From positions 1 to 64,000 of the forward strand of contig NZ_JAVHUW010000084.1 in assembly GCF_030954495.1 (NCBI RefSeq): DNA of 64,000 nt, given 5' to 3'. Shown here in pieces: positions 33,652 through 41,817 of this stretch (position 1 is the first letter of the stretch; every line of letters begins with the position of its first letter). A program made the translations under genes and the position numbers. Under the pieces are notes generated by a model, which saw only the letters and a program-made list of their open reading frames with translations, made no database searches and was not told the origin of the DNA. The stretch comes from Candidatus Desulfosporosinus nitrosoreducens (GTDB taxonomy: Bacteria > Bacillota > Desulfitobacteriia > Desulfitobacteriales > Desulfitobacteriaceae).

Positions 33652-34296
33652 ATGAGCTATGCTGGAAAGGACATGGAATCCAGTTATCAAGTTGTCTATG
33701 ACAAACTATGGCAGGATATTAAAAAACGCGATCCGGAAGAGATAACATTGTTGCGCGCGGTTTCCTACAGCAGCGCTACCCGCCAATTCGTTGTGCTGTT
33801 TTTTAACGAGGAATATATTGTGGACTGCGGTAAAGAGGCAATCTGGCGGCAAGCGGATGGAGAGCTTCCCGATGTGATGGCTACGATCATTATCCTCAAT
33901 TACCTGGTTTATGCACAGCCTTTGCGGGCGTCTGAACCGAGTTGGGTAAGCATAAAAGAAATACCGGGCGGCATGATATTTTATTCCGCGTTTCACAAAA
34001 CGGCCATTTCAGTGCTGATCGAGGTATTTGGCTATCAGGTCGACCGGTTAAAGACGGTTGCGGCTTTTTTGGGTGGTCAAGCGGGCCCTTTCGGCGCTGC
34101 GTCCGTGGTTTTCAGAGCATTTCCCGAAATCCCCTTGTGTGTTATAGTTTGGGAAGGGGATGAAGAAGTTCAGGCTAATGCCACAATACTTTATGATGCT
34201 TCGATAGACTTCATCCTGCCCAGCGCAATTAGTATCGACCTTGGCGTATATCTTGCCGACCGTCTCAAGAAGCTGGTTGGTACACATTATAATTAA
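33652..34296 (+). CDS. DUF3786 domain protein
   Basis: 214 aa. Matches DUF3786: an N-terminal helix, YDKLWQDIKKRDPEEI, then a beta-rich core with RQFVVLFFNEEYIVDC, LNYLVYAQPL, EIPGGMIFYSAFHKTA and a late VIVWEGDEEVQANATILYDAS. Found in anaerobes, often near corrinoid or acetyl-CoA pathway genes, but of unknown function. The start has only a weak GAAGGGATGTG site. It is not clearly linked in an operon; the next gene follows 78 bp later. Confidence 0.8.
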   Translation: MSYAGKDMESSYQVVYDKLWQDIKKRDPEEITLLRAVSYSSATRQFVVLFFNEEYIVDCGKEAIWRQADGELPDVMATIIILNYLVYAQPLRASEPSWVSIKEIPGGMIFYSAFHKTAISVLIEVFGYQVDRLKTVAAFLGGQAGPFGAASVVFRAFPEIPLCVIVWEGDEEVQANATILYDASIDFILPSAISIDLGVYLADRLKKLVGTHYN

Positions 34297-34374
34297 CTTG
34301 CACCGTGGGTTGAGATCAGGAAAAAGCATTGAGCGGAGTGGACTATATTATAGGTGAAGGACTGGCAATGAATA

Positions 34375-35052
34375 ATGACAAATGTTAAAAATACATGGGT
34401 AAAATTATTACTTAAAATGCCGTCTTTATTTTTAGGCTTTTTTTTATATGCAGTAGCGATTCTCTTAGCCCTTTATTCAAAGCTGGGGATGAGTCCGTGG
34501 GACGTATTTCATATGGGGATTGTCAATCATTCCATGTTTTCTTTGGGGCAGATGTCACAGATTGTGGGATTCTGCTTAATAATTTTGTCAATATTTCTGG
34601 GAGTGGTTCCTGGAATTGGAAGCGTATTGAATATGATTTTTATTGGCTTTTTTGTGGACGTAATTAATAATACCGGAATATTTAAAACGCCTGAAACTAT
34701 GTTGAGCAGAATATTCATGCTCATAGCGGCCATCATTATCATGGGGTTTGCTACCTATTTTTATTTGCGGGTTGAACTCGGCGCAGGTCCAAGAGACGGC
34801 TTAATGGAGGGACTTGTAAGAAAACTGAACAGACCGGTCTGGCTGATAAGAGGGACTATAGAGGTTACTGTACTGATAATAGGCTTCTTTTGGGGCGGGC
34901 CGGTCGGCGTCGGAACCCTTCTTTTGGCCTTGTTAATTGGTCCTTCCGTACAACTGGCGTTTAAAATAGGAAAATATGATTCTAAAGAAGCAAACCACAG
35001 CAATCTGCTGGATCTCTATAAAGGCCTTAAGGTTCCGGCAAATATTGAATAG
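34375..35052 (+). CDS. YczE/YitT-like integral membrane protein
   Basis: 225 aa, five or six helices. Conserved blocks of the COG2364 group: LYSKLGMSPWDVFHMGI, SLGQMSQIVGF, the central VELGAGPRDGLMEGL, and a final hydrophobic GPVGVGTLLLALLIGPSVQLAF. Function is unknown; YczE was reported to influence antimicrobial peptide production in Bacillus. No strong ribosome site; the start is taken as the ATG before TNVKNTW. Tail to tail with the HPP gene, 1 bp between stops. Confidence 0.8.
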   Translation: MTNVKNTWVKLLLKMPSLFLGFFLYAVAILLALYSKLGMSPWDVFHMGIVNHSMFSLGQMSQIVGFCLIILSIFLGVVPGIGSVLNMIFIGFFVDVINNTGIFKTPETMLSRIFMLIAAIIIMGFATYFYLRVELGAGPRDGLMEGLVRKLNRPVWLIRGTIEVTVLIIGFFWGGPVGVGTLLLALLIGPSVQLAFKIGKYDSKEANHSNLLDLYKGLKVPANIE

Positions 35053-35053
35053 C

Positions 35054-35608
35054 TTAATACCAATACCGCGGATAGTTTCGATTGGGTGAAAGGTTATTAA
35101 CCAGTAAACCCATTAAAATCAACAACAGGCTGCCGGCAATAATCGGCGTTACGATGTAGATCGGTTTGGCCGCATTCAAAATGGCAAACATGGCTGTAGC
35201 TCCGCCTGGCGGGTGCGTCGTTTTGGTTAATAACATAACTAGAATAGCTGAGGATGTTCCTAAGGTTACCGTCCACCAGTGGGTGCCTAAAATCTGGTAT
35301 GTAGCTACTCCGATAATTGCCGATAATGCGTGTCCCAGGATTACGTTGCGCGGCTGGGACAGAGGAGCATCAGGGGCTCCAAAGACCAGGACGGCGGTGG
35401 CGCCCAGCGGTGTGGCCAGCACCGGAGTTAAATAGACAAGCGATAATATACTGAGAATGGCAAACGCCAGGAATGAGCCTGATAAAGTAATTAGTATATC
35501 TAAAGGTGCCGGCCTCACGAGGGGAGCTGATCTTTTCTGTCCTTTGAATTTTGTAAAATAAATGAGAAGGGCTTTTTTTCTTTTGCTTCGGTTTGTTTGC
35601 CCTGGCAA
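35054..35608 (-). CDS. HPP family membrane protein
   Basis: 184 aa, four helices. The family name motif HPP is present in TTHPPGGATAMFA, preceded by PLGATAVLVFG and PRNVILGH. Cyanobacterial and plastid members have been linked to nitrite transport; here the role is open. The frame extends 32 codons upstream, but AAGGAGG at 8 nt supports TTG 35608. Confidence 0.85.
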   Translation of the reverse strand: MPGQTNRSKRKKALLIYFTKFKGQKRSAPLVRPAPLDILITLSGSFLAFAILSILSLVYLTPVLATPLGATAVLVFGAPDAPLSQPRNVILGHALSAIIGVATYQILGTHWWTVTLGTSSAILVMLLTKTTHPPGGATAMFAILNAAKPIYIVTPIIAGSLLLILMGLLVNNLSPNRNYPRYWY

Positions 35609-35712
35609 GTTATCTTCCTCCTTATTGAAAAACAACTCAAAAATAAACAAGATTCCCATTCCTCTATTTATGAATAACTTACAATGTATTTCCATGCATG
35701 TCAATATATATT

Positions 35713-35736
35713 ATTGTATTACACTGTATAATATAA
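35713..35736 (+). promoter_or_regulatory. TATAATACAAT-type repeats before the DcmR-like gene
   Basis: ATTGTATTA (35713-35721) and TATAATATAA (35727-35736) are imperfect inverted copies of the element found four to five times before cmuB. TATAAT at 35727-35732 may also be the -10. Probable autoregulatory operator. Confidence 0.55.
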
Positions 35737-35865
35737 TTCTGATTTGTCTATAACTATAACAGAGAACATGAGTTTGTCTTAATAGATTTTGCTATGCTTT
35801 GATTTGCCTTGAAAGGCCTGAATATAGGTGTTATTATTTTATTGAATAATACAAAGGAGACAACT

Positions 35866-36618
35866 ATGATCAATGAATTATTGACAGTTGAGGAAGTAGC
35901 GGTTTTTTTGCGGACAACTCCCAACACCATCTATCGTTGGCTAAGATCCGGTAAATTGCCGGGTGTCAAGCTCGGCAAAGAATGGCGCATACGCAAAGAA
36001 GTTCTTGACGCCAAGCTGGCGGAGACTACGCCTATGCTGAAAAGGCAAAGCTTGTTGGATGGAATTGAGCTGAAAAGCAACCATATGATGGCAATTTCCT
36101 CCAATGAAGATGATCTGCTTGATCTGGAAGCGGAGTTTTTTAAAAAAGGTTTGGCCCTGAAGCAAAGACTTTTTAAGGGGTGTTGGTGGCAAAACACGGA
36201 TGATGTACGTCAGGAACTGGCAGCGAGAGGCGTGCCTATTGAAGAGTTGGAGAAGAATAATCTCCTGACTATTATTGATTTGGCCAAAAAGTATGAAACT
36301 TCGGGTGTACAAGGTCCTATACAAGTTTGGAGAGATGAGGCAACGATCACGAATCAGCTCGGTTACAGTTTTTTATGGGCTTCAGGATCGCCCGGTCTTG
36401 AGAGCTGCGGAAATTTCTCCAACCTTATTCGCTTTGAAAGTTTGTTGGACGATACTTTGGCGAAGCTTAATGTTGTGGGAATTTGCCCTTATCTTTACAA
36501 TGACGCCGGTAAGAACGGCTTGAATGAATTCATAGAATTGATGAAATGCCATCGTAACGTAATGTTTTATAATCATGATTCCTTTGTGTATTTGAAAAAT
36601 AATTTTGCCGACAACTAA
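35866..36618 (+). CDS. DcmR-like regulator: excisionase-type HTH plus MEDS-like sensor domain
   Basis: 250 aa. Residues 1-55 are an HTH_17 (excisionase/MerR-type) domain: LTVEEVAVFLRTTPNTIYRWLRSGKLPGVKLGKEWRI. Residues about 70-245 resemble the MEDS (methanogen/methylotroph, DcmR sensory) domain: HMMAISSNEDDLLDLEAEFFKKGL, later GICPYLYNDAG and a terminal VMFYNHDSFVY. DcmR represses dichloromethane dehalogenase genes. AAGGAG fits ATG 35866 rather than the upstream frame start. It precedes the cmu-like operon, with a terminator between and shared repeat elements at both promoters, so it is the likely one-component regulator of methyl-halide use (inference). Confidence 0.75.
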   Translation: MINELLTVEEVAVFLRTTPNTIYRWLRSGKLPGVKLGKEWRIRKEVLDAKLAETTPMLKRQSLLDGIELKSNHMMAISSNEDDLLDLEAEFFKKGLALKQRLFKGCWWQNTDDVRQELAARGVPIEELEKNNLLTIIDLAKKYETSGVQGPIQVWRDEATITNQLGYSFLWASGSPGLESCGNFSNLIRFESLLDDTLAKLNVVGICPYLYNDAGKNGLNEFIELMKCHRNVMFYNHDSFVYLKNNFADN

Positions 36619-36707
36619 CCACAATGGCTTGCGCAGAATAGTTTGTCCTATCTAAGTAAATTTCTTATTTGTCAGGCTAAATGTTGTGGGTACAAAAAAT
36701 CTATTTT

Positions 36708-36747
36708 GGGCTGGACTGGAATGGAATTTCCAGGCTCAGCCCTTTTT
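36708..36747 (+). terminator. Terminator after the DcmR-like gene
   Basis: GGGCTG (36708-36713) with CAGCCC (36737-36742), an inner GGAA/TTCC stem, then TTTTT. It isolates the regulator transcript from the operon promoter. Confidence 0.8.
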
Positions 36748-36770
36748 GTGTACCTGGTTATCGGATTTTT

Positions 36771-36848
36771 ATTATACAATATAATACAATAAATAATATA
36801 TTTAATGTTTATAATACATTGACATACATTAATGGCCATTGTATTATA
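36771..36848 (+). promoter_or_regulatory. cmu-like operon promoter with operator array
   Basis: TTGACA (36819-36824), 17 bp, TATTAT (36842-36847): near-consensus sigma-A promoter. Embedded 10-bp elements: ATTATACAAT and ATAATACAAT in tandem (36771-36790), ATAATACATT and GACATACATT in tandem (36811-36830), and the inverted ATTGTATTATA (36838-36848). They cover both the -35 and -10. The 180-bp leader that follows holds no B12-riboswitch-like box that I can see. Confidence 0.7.
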
Positions 36849-37030
36849 AAGCTGACTTTATAAAAAGAATATTCAGTAAGAAATGGAGGTGAAGGAAATA
36901 AGGCACTGAACGATGCTCTCCCCAATAAACAAATAGAGCGGTTTGGTATTTGCGTATAGCATGGACGGTGAATTTAAAGATTTCTCTCAGGGTTGTAACA
37001 CAACTTCAACATTTTTGCGGAGGATTTAAA

Positions 37031-37942
37031 ATGACAACTTATCATCAAGTTAAAGTCGGCAACGCAATTATTGGCGGATCATTCGGAGCAAATACGGGGC
37101 TGGTTGTGGGAAGTATTTTCTACGATAAGCATTCGGTTGTTAAAAATCCTTTTACAGGGGAATTCGATGAGACCCGTGCCGCGGTTTTAGTGGATCAAGT
37201 AAACAAACTTAGCAAACGCTATGGCGTGCAGATGGCTTTTGACGTTATAGCCGCTTCCTCAGAGGCTATGGGCCGGTATTTGGAATTTGTCAGTGCCCGC
37301 ACAAGCTTGCCGATATTGATAAACGCTTCTGAAGCCGAAGCCAGAGTTGCCGGACTGGAGGCGGCATCCAGGCTGGGAATTCTGGATCGCTGTATTTATG
37401 CATCCTTGAGTATTGATACCGAGGATAGTGAATTAGAGGCCCTCGGGAGGAACCGCCCGGCTGGGGTCATGATTTTAGCGAATGACGTAAGTGATCCGAC
37501 GCCTGAAGGAAGCTGCAGCATGATCGAAACCTACTATCTCCCGATGCTGAAAGAAATAGGTGCGGCTGTGCCGATCGTTGATGTAGGTACGATGGATGCG
37601 CCTTCTATTGGTTTAAACATACGTCAAATTCAAGTGGTCAGAGAGCGTTACGGTTATCCCGCAGGGTGTGCGTTTTCTAATTGTTTTCCCCAGTGGACGA
37701 GTTTGAAACAGCTCGGCAAAGAATGGGTAAATTTGTCTTTAGGAACATCACTTGCGGTTGTCCGCGCTGCCGGAGGAGATTATTTACATTACGGTATTAT
37801 CGAAAAAGCCGCCGTTGCGGCACATGTTGCGGCAACGGCCGAGATGTTTTATGGTTATGCGGCCCAGGAATTGGACAGGTATAAATTGCCGGAAGGACAT
37901 GCGTTATGGCAGATGTTCAAATTGACCACAGAGCAGATTTAA
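37031..37942 (+). CDS. cmuB: MtrH-family methylcorrinoid:tetrahydrofolate methyltransferase (CmuB-like)
   Basis: 303 aa. MtrH-type TIM-barrel: IIGGSFGANTGLVVGSIFYDKHSVV at about 12-36, FDVIAASSEAMGRYLEF, a pterin-site-like PILINASEAEARV, and PIVDVGTMDAPSIG. MtrH relatives in bacteria (CmuB, MtgA) move a methyl group from a methyl-corrinoid to tetrahydrofolate. GGAGG supports ATG 37031; the earlier frame start at 36950 has none. First gene of an operon with two URO-D-type proteins and FmdB, matching cmuB-cmuC-cmuA-fmdB of methyl-halide-degrading methylotrophs. Its end overlaps the next gene by 37 bp. The gene name rests on order and family, not on a search. Confidence 0.75.
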   Translation: MTTYHQVKVGNAIIGGSFGANTGLVVGSIFYDKHSVVKNPFTGEFDETRAAVLVDQVNKLSKRYGVQMAFDVIAASSEAMGRYLEFVSARTSLPILINASEAEARVAGLEAASRLGILDRCIYASLSIDTEDSELEALGRNRPAGVMILANDVSDPTPEGSCSMIETYYLPMLKEIGAAVPIVDVGTMDAPSIGLNIRQIQVVRERYGYPAGCAFSNCFPQWTSLKQLGKEWVNLSLGTSLAVVRAAGGDYLHYGIIEKAAVAAHVAATAEMFYGYAAQELDRYKLPEGHALWQMFKLTTEQI

Positions 37943-39093
37943 TATCACCCCGCTCATGTCTGGAAGCGATGCTTACCTACAATATAAGCGGCGTACCTCT
38001 GCTAGATATAGGAACAACATCCCTCACGGGATTACGGGCCAATGCCCTGCCTAATTTGTTCGATAATGAAACTTTAACGAATCCGATATTCCAAACAATA
38101 GCCTTGGATCGGGAAGATTGCTTGCGCTTGAGATCCGACTTCATTCGCACCGGAGTAGTGTATGATCCCCGAATTGTTAAGACCGGGCGCTTCAAGGATG
38201 CCTTTGGCGTAGAATGGCTGAACAGTGACGGATATTTCGCGCCGAGTAATCACCCCTTAGAATCTGCCGGCTTAAGCGACATTGAACACTATGGGAAACC
38301 GGACTGGAAATTAGCGCTGCAATATGTAAAACAGGAATTTGGGGACAGCTTGGTTATTGCCGATGCTCCGTGCCCTGGACTTCTGGATAGTTGCTTCCTC
38401 TTGCGCAACGCTTGGCAATTTATGTCTGATATTTCTGAAAAACGTACTATTGCCGGCACACTGCTGGAGTGGTTGGTTGAAACAATTAGCAGTGCCTACG
38501 AGTATATGCTCGGCTCACTTGATAGGCAGCCGGATCTTCTCATCTACAGTGATGATCTTGGTTTTCAGAATAGTATGTTTTTATCCCCTTCGGATTTTCG
38601 AACCTATCTTCTCCCTTGGCTGAGCGCTTTGGTATCACGCCTGCGCAAGCTTACTCCGGCGGCAATCTGTTTTCACAGTTGTGGAGCGATCAGTCCGATT
38701 CTCAAGGATATTGCCAACTTAGGATTTGAAATACTGAATTTGGACCCTTATGCCAAAGGAATGGATATTAAGACCTTACGAAAGGTACTCCCCAAGTCTG
38801 TGATTCTGCATGGTGTCAATGACTTGTGCGCCTTAGGCGAGGTGGTAGCCAGGCAAGATAGGGCGGGGATAGCCTATTTCAGCACAGAGTTGGCTCAGAG
38901 TTTGCCGGTTATTGCCGCACCTGTGGACAGCTTGTCCTGTGAGGAAGAGGTAATGGCAGCGATTAGAGGCGCCGCTTTTATCAAAAACCTTTCCGCTGAG
39001 GGCTTTGACAACCTGCGGCGACTGGGTCCGGTTCGCAGTGTTATTGAAGAAGCTTTGGAAAAAACTCTATCAGAGGAGTTGGTATTTATATAA
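37906..39093 (+). CDS. cmuC: URO-D-family methyltransferase, CmuC-like
   Basis: 395 aa of the uroporphyrinogen-decarboxylase-type methyltransferase fold. The N-terminus (MLTYNISGVPLLDIGTTSLTGL) fits the family. H257-S-C259 in ICFHSCGAI and C308 in NDLC correspond to the HxC...C zinc site of MtaA/MtbA-type enzymes, so it is a methyltransferase rather than a decarboxylase. It has no corrinoid domain. The start at 37906 lies inside the upstream gene; GGAAGG is a weak site, so translation is probably coupled. CmuC of methylotrophs is genetically required for chloromethane use but its reaction is unresolved. Assigned mainly by position and family. Confidence 0.7.
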   Translation: MADVQIDHRADLISPRSCLEAMLTYNISGVPLLDIGTTSLTGLRANALPNLFDNETLTNPIFQTIALDREDCLRLRSDFIRTGVVYDPRIVKTGRFKDAFGVEWLNSDGYFAPSNHPLESAGLSDIEHYGKPDWKLALQYVKQEFGDSLVIADAPCPGLLDSCFLLRNAWQFMSDISEKRTIAGTLLEWLVETISSAYEYMLGSLDRQPDLLIYSDDLGFQNSMFLSPSDFRTYLLPWLSALVSRLRKLTPAAICFHSCGAISPILKDIANLGFEILNLDPYAKGMDIKTLRKVLPKSVILHGVNDLCALGEVVARQDRAGIAYFSTELAQSLPVIAAPVDSLSCEEEVMAAIRGAAFIKNLSAEGFDNLRRLGPVRSVIEEALEKTLSEELVFI

Positions 39094-39236
39094 ACGTATC
39101 CGCCGGTCGTTAAAAACTTTGTTTCCGGGAATGATTTGCCCCACAGAAAGATAGAAAAACTATCAAATTTACGATGAGAACAAATGAAATTAAGGGCTAA
39201 TTCCTATGATGAAAGAAATATTGAGGAGTGAATGAC

Positions 39237-41081
39237 ATGAGCATATCAAAGATGAGCAGCCGGGAAAGAGTCCTGGCGGCGGTCACTATGCAGGGTTTAC
39301 CAGATCAGTTGCCTGTAACTCCTTTGTTAATGACCCGGGGAATTCGCGAGGGCGGAGTTAAAGTGAGTGAGGTCTTATTCGACGGTGTTGCCATGGCCAA
39401 AGCTAAAATTAAAGCACATCAAAAATTTGGCGGAGATGTTGTGATCGCCGGCACCGACCTTTTTACGCCTGTGGAGAATTTTGGGGCCGTCTTAGACTAT
39501 CTCCCCTATGCGCAGCCTTCGCTGGTTACTCATCCTGCGCCAACCAAAGAAGCATTTTACCGCCTTAAAGAAAGCTATCTAGCCAAAGGCTTTAATCCGG
39601 AAAAGGGCCGCTTAAGAGCGATACAGGAAGAGATCCGTACCTTTATTAAAGAAGGCTGGAAGGATACCCATGCTCTGGCTACGCCGGTTGGTGGTCCGAT
39701 TACCACTGCTCAACTGGTTACCGGAACGGACGAGTTCTTTTCCTACCTTGCCGATGATCCCGATTATGCCAAAGAGGTTATTGAATTAAGTCTTGATGTC
39801 TGTAAAAATGTTTGCCGGATGATGTTCGAGGCCGGTATGGATGTTTGCAATATACTTGATCCGTTTTGTTCATCCGATGTCATACCGCCGGAAATTTATC
39901 GGGAATTCGGCTTACCCTACCAAAAGCGCTTGTTCGATTACATTAAGGAAATCGGGGGTATTGGATTTACCCATACATGCACATTTACTCAACCTATCTG
40001 GGGTGATATCGCTTCCAATGGCAGCCTCAACTTTAACGGCGATATGTATCCGGGCGCTGATCTGACCAAGCGGGCTATTGGCGGCAAAGTGTCTTTGATG
40101 GGAACTCTTAGTCCCTACTCGACGTTGACCCACGGCACGCCTGAAGATGTTGCCAAGGAAGTTAAAAAGCTGGCAGTAGAAGTTGGATATAATGGCGGTT
40201 TTATTTGCATGCCCGGCTGTGACATTGACTGGACCGTGCCGGAAGAAAACATGCGCGCCTTGATTGATACCTGCGCCTCGATCAAATATCCTATTGACAT
40301 AGAGGCCCTCGGTGATTTAAGCGATGTTTATTTAGCCGGACAGCCAAACCATGTGGGTATGCGCAAAATCTCCACCGAGTCCGATCAGCAAGTCAGAATG
40401 GGCATTAGTAAGGTTCAAACCAGGAAAACTCCGGAGGAGGAAATTCTTTTCCAAATTGCAGACAGTGTTATGGCATATGATGGTGACAAGGTAGTCGAAT
40501 TGACAAAGAAAGCTTTAGCCTTGGGTATAACCCCTCAAAGAATCATATTTGACGGCCTGTCCCTGGGTATGAAAATGGTCGGCGACCTTTATGAGCGCAA
40601 TGAACGTTTCATTACCGACATGCTTAAATCAGCTAAAACTATGGATAAGGCGATGCCAATTCTCATTCCTCTGCTGGAAGCATCAGGCGCGAGCGGAGGA
40701 AATCATGAGACGGTTGTCATGGGTTTGATACGCGGCAACACCCAAGATATTGGCAAAAACCTGGTCGTTCTTATGCTGAAAGCAAATGGCTACAAAGTAA
40801 TAGATCTTGGCAAGAACGTTACCCCCGAACAGTTTATTGAAGCGGCGGAAGCCAATAAAGCCGTGGCTATCGGGATATCGGTCATGACCAACTCTTCGGT
40901 TAATTATGCCGAAAAGGTTATTAAAACTCTTGCTGAACAAGGCAAGGGCGGCAAATATCTTGTGATGACCGGCGGTGCCGCGATGAGTGAAAAGATTGCT
41001 AAAGAAATAGGCGCTAAGTACGGTTCTGATGCCAATGCCGCGGTTTCCCTCGTCAGAGAGCACGTTGCGGCTACAGCTTAA
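39237..41081 (+). CDS. cmuA: URO-D methyltransferase/corrinoid-binding fusion protein, CmuA-like
   Basis: 614 aa (about 67 kDa, the size of CmuA). Residues about 1-370 are a URO-D-type methyltransferase with a probable zinc site H246-T-C248 and C324/C328 (ICMPGC). Residues about 400-614 are a corrinoid domain: a helical cap (FDGLSLGMKMVGDLYE) and a Rossmann-type B12 fold with ISVMTNSS and MTGGAAM. The usual D-x-H-x-x-G is N501-T-Q503-D-I-G506, so the lower-ligand His is Gln. CmuA transfers the methyl of chloromethane to its own corrinoid. GAGGAG supports ATG 39237; an upstream GTG is less well placed. This fusion, with cmuB and cmuC before and fmdB after, is the main reason for the cmu assignment. 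Confidence 0.8.
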   Translation: MSISKMSSRERVLAAVTMQGLPDQLPVTPLLMTRGIREGGVKVSEVLFDGVAMAKAKIKAHQKFGGDVVIAGTDLFTPVENFGAVLDYLPYAQPSLVTHPAPTKEAFYRLKESYLAKGFNPEKGRLRAIQEEIRTFIKEGWKDTHALATPVGGPITTAQLVTGTDEFFSYLADDPDYAKEVIELSLDVCKNVCRMMFEAGMDVCNILDPFCSSDVIPPEIYREFGLPYQKRLFDYIKEIGGIGFTHTCTFTQPIWGDIASNGSLNFNGDMYPGADLTKRAIGGKVSLMGTLSPYSTLTHGTPEDVAKEVKKLAVEVGYNGGFICMPGCDIDWTVPEENMRALIDTCASIKYPIDIEALGDLSDVYLAGQPNHVGMRKISTESDQQVRMGISKVQTRKTPEEEILFQIADSVMAYDGDKVVELTKKALALGITPQRIIFDGLSLGMKMVGDLYERNERFITDMLKSAKTMDKAMPILIPLLEASGASGGNHETVVMGLIRGNTQDIGKNLVVLMLKANGYKVIDLGKNVTPEQFIEAAEANKAVAIGISVMTNSSVNYAEKVIKTLAEQGKGGKYLVMTGGAAMSEKIAKEIGAKYGSDANAAVSLVREHVAATA

Positions 41082-41169
41082 TGACAAGAATTTTATTGGC
41101 CAAAGTGATCGGAAAAATTCTATTTCTATTGAGTGATAAGGCCTTAAAAGGGATGGGGGCGTCTGAGAA

Positions 41170-41469
41170 ATGCCACTGTATGACTTTATATGTTCAAATT
41201 GTGGAGCAAGCCGCGAAGTTTTGCTGGATTACGAAACAAAGAAACATCTGGAGCTCCTGTGCATCCACTGTGGAGGAGTTCTGAGAGCGGCGCCGGTAAA
41301 TAGTTTTACCGTAATTACTAAGGGGAAGGTTGTACCCCCAAAGAGCCAAACCATGGCCAAACCTTGCGGCCATTCTCATCATTGCCGCTGTGCCGCGATA
41401 AAGCAAAGGAGGCCCAATCCCTTCCAGAAACAGATTGACCAAGCTCTCGGGAAAAGCGAACCTTTATAA
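41170..41469 (+). CDS. fmdB: FmdB-family zinc ribbon protein
   Basis: 99 aa. FmdB signature MPLYDFICSNCGASREVLLDYETKK with two zinc knuckles (CSNCG; CIHCG, about residues 8-11 and 31-34), then an unusual metal-rich CGHSHHCRC tail (about 66-74). FmdB-type proteins accompany C1-pathway operons, including cmu clusters, and are proposed regulators or chaperones, unproven. It lies 88 bp after cmuA with a GGGGGCG-type site and ends the operon at a strong terminator. A competing frame at 41081-41284 is a shadow. Confidence 0.82.
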   Translation: MPLYDFICSNCGASREVLLDYETKKHLELLCIHCGGVLRAAPVNSFTVITKGKVVPPKSQTMAKPCGHSHHCRCAAIKQRRPNPFQKQIDQALGKSEPL

Positions 41470-41567
41470 GAAAGTAGATTGTGTTTTCATTTTCTGTTTG
41501 TTTAGTAATTCTTAATCTCCAAGCTCTTGATAAGAGATAAATATCAGCGTATTTTGAGAAATAAAGA

Positions 41568-41604
41568 AGTCTCAGACCGTGTTTTCGCGATCTGAGACTT
41601 TTTT
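41568..41604 (+). terminator. Terminator of the cmu-like operon
   Basis: AGTCTCAGA (41568-41576) and TCTGAGACT (41591-41599) followed by TTTTTT. Confidence 0.88.
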
Positions 41605-41662
41605 ATCCGCTGACTAAGATTCAGATGGAGTAAAACTCCGCCTGAATCAAGTCTGCTTTATT
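41601..41662. repeat. Dispersed hairpin repeat, copy 2 (module B only)
   Basis: Starts TTTATCCGCTGACTAAG like copy 1 but goes straight into module B (TTCAGATGGAGT, AAA, ACTCCGCCTGAATCAAG). Module A is missing between two GACTAAG words present in copy 1, the expected product of recombination or slippage between short direct repeats. The remaining 41663-41817 has nothing recognisable. Confidence 0.7.
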
Positions 41663-41817
41663 TGGACAGAGACCGGTTTCCGTAACTTTCTCTGTGAGAT
41701 TTGTGAATTAAGAGAATATCCTTAGGCATCCCGAATGATAAATAAAAGGGTAACCTTAATGCTGTTGTACGCAGTGATAAAAATATTTGGAGGGTGGGAT
41801 GATGATTTTTAGAAAGC

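Noticed and set aside
36849..37030. Cobalamin riboswitch in the cmu-like leader
   Set aside because: I looked for a B12 box and the usual helical arms and did not find them; only weak local pairing is present.
37031..41081. Reading the operon as a methanol, methoxy-aromatic or glycine betaine system (MtaB, MtvB or MtgB type)
   Set aside because: No MtaB- or MttB-family substrate methyltransferase is present; the methyltransferase and corrinoid domains are fused as in CmuA.
41081..41284. 67-codon frame right after cmuA
   Set aside because: Overlaps the FmdB gene in another frame; the FmdB frame has clear zinc knuckles and this one does not.
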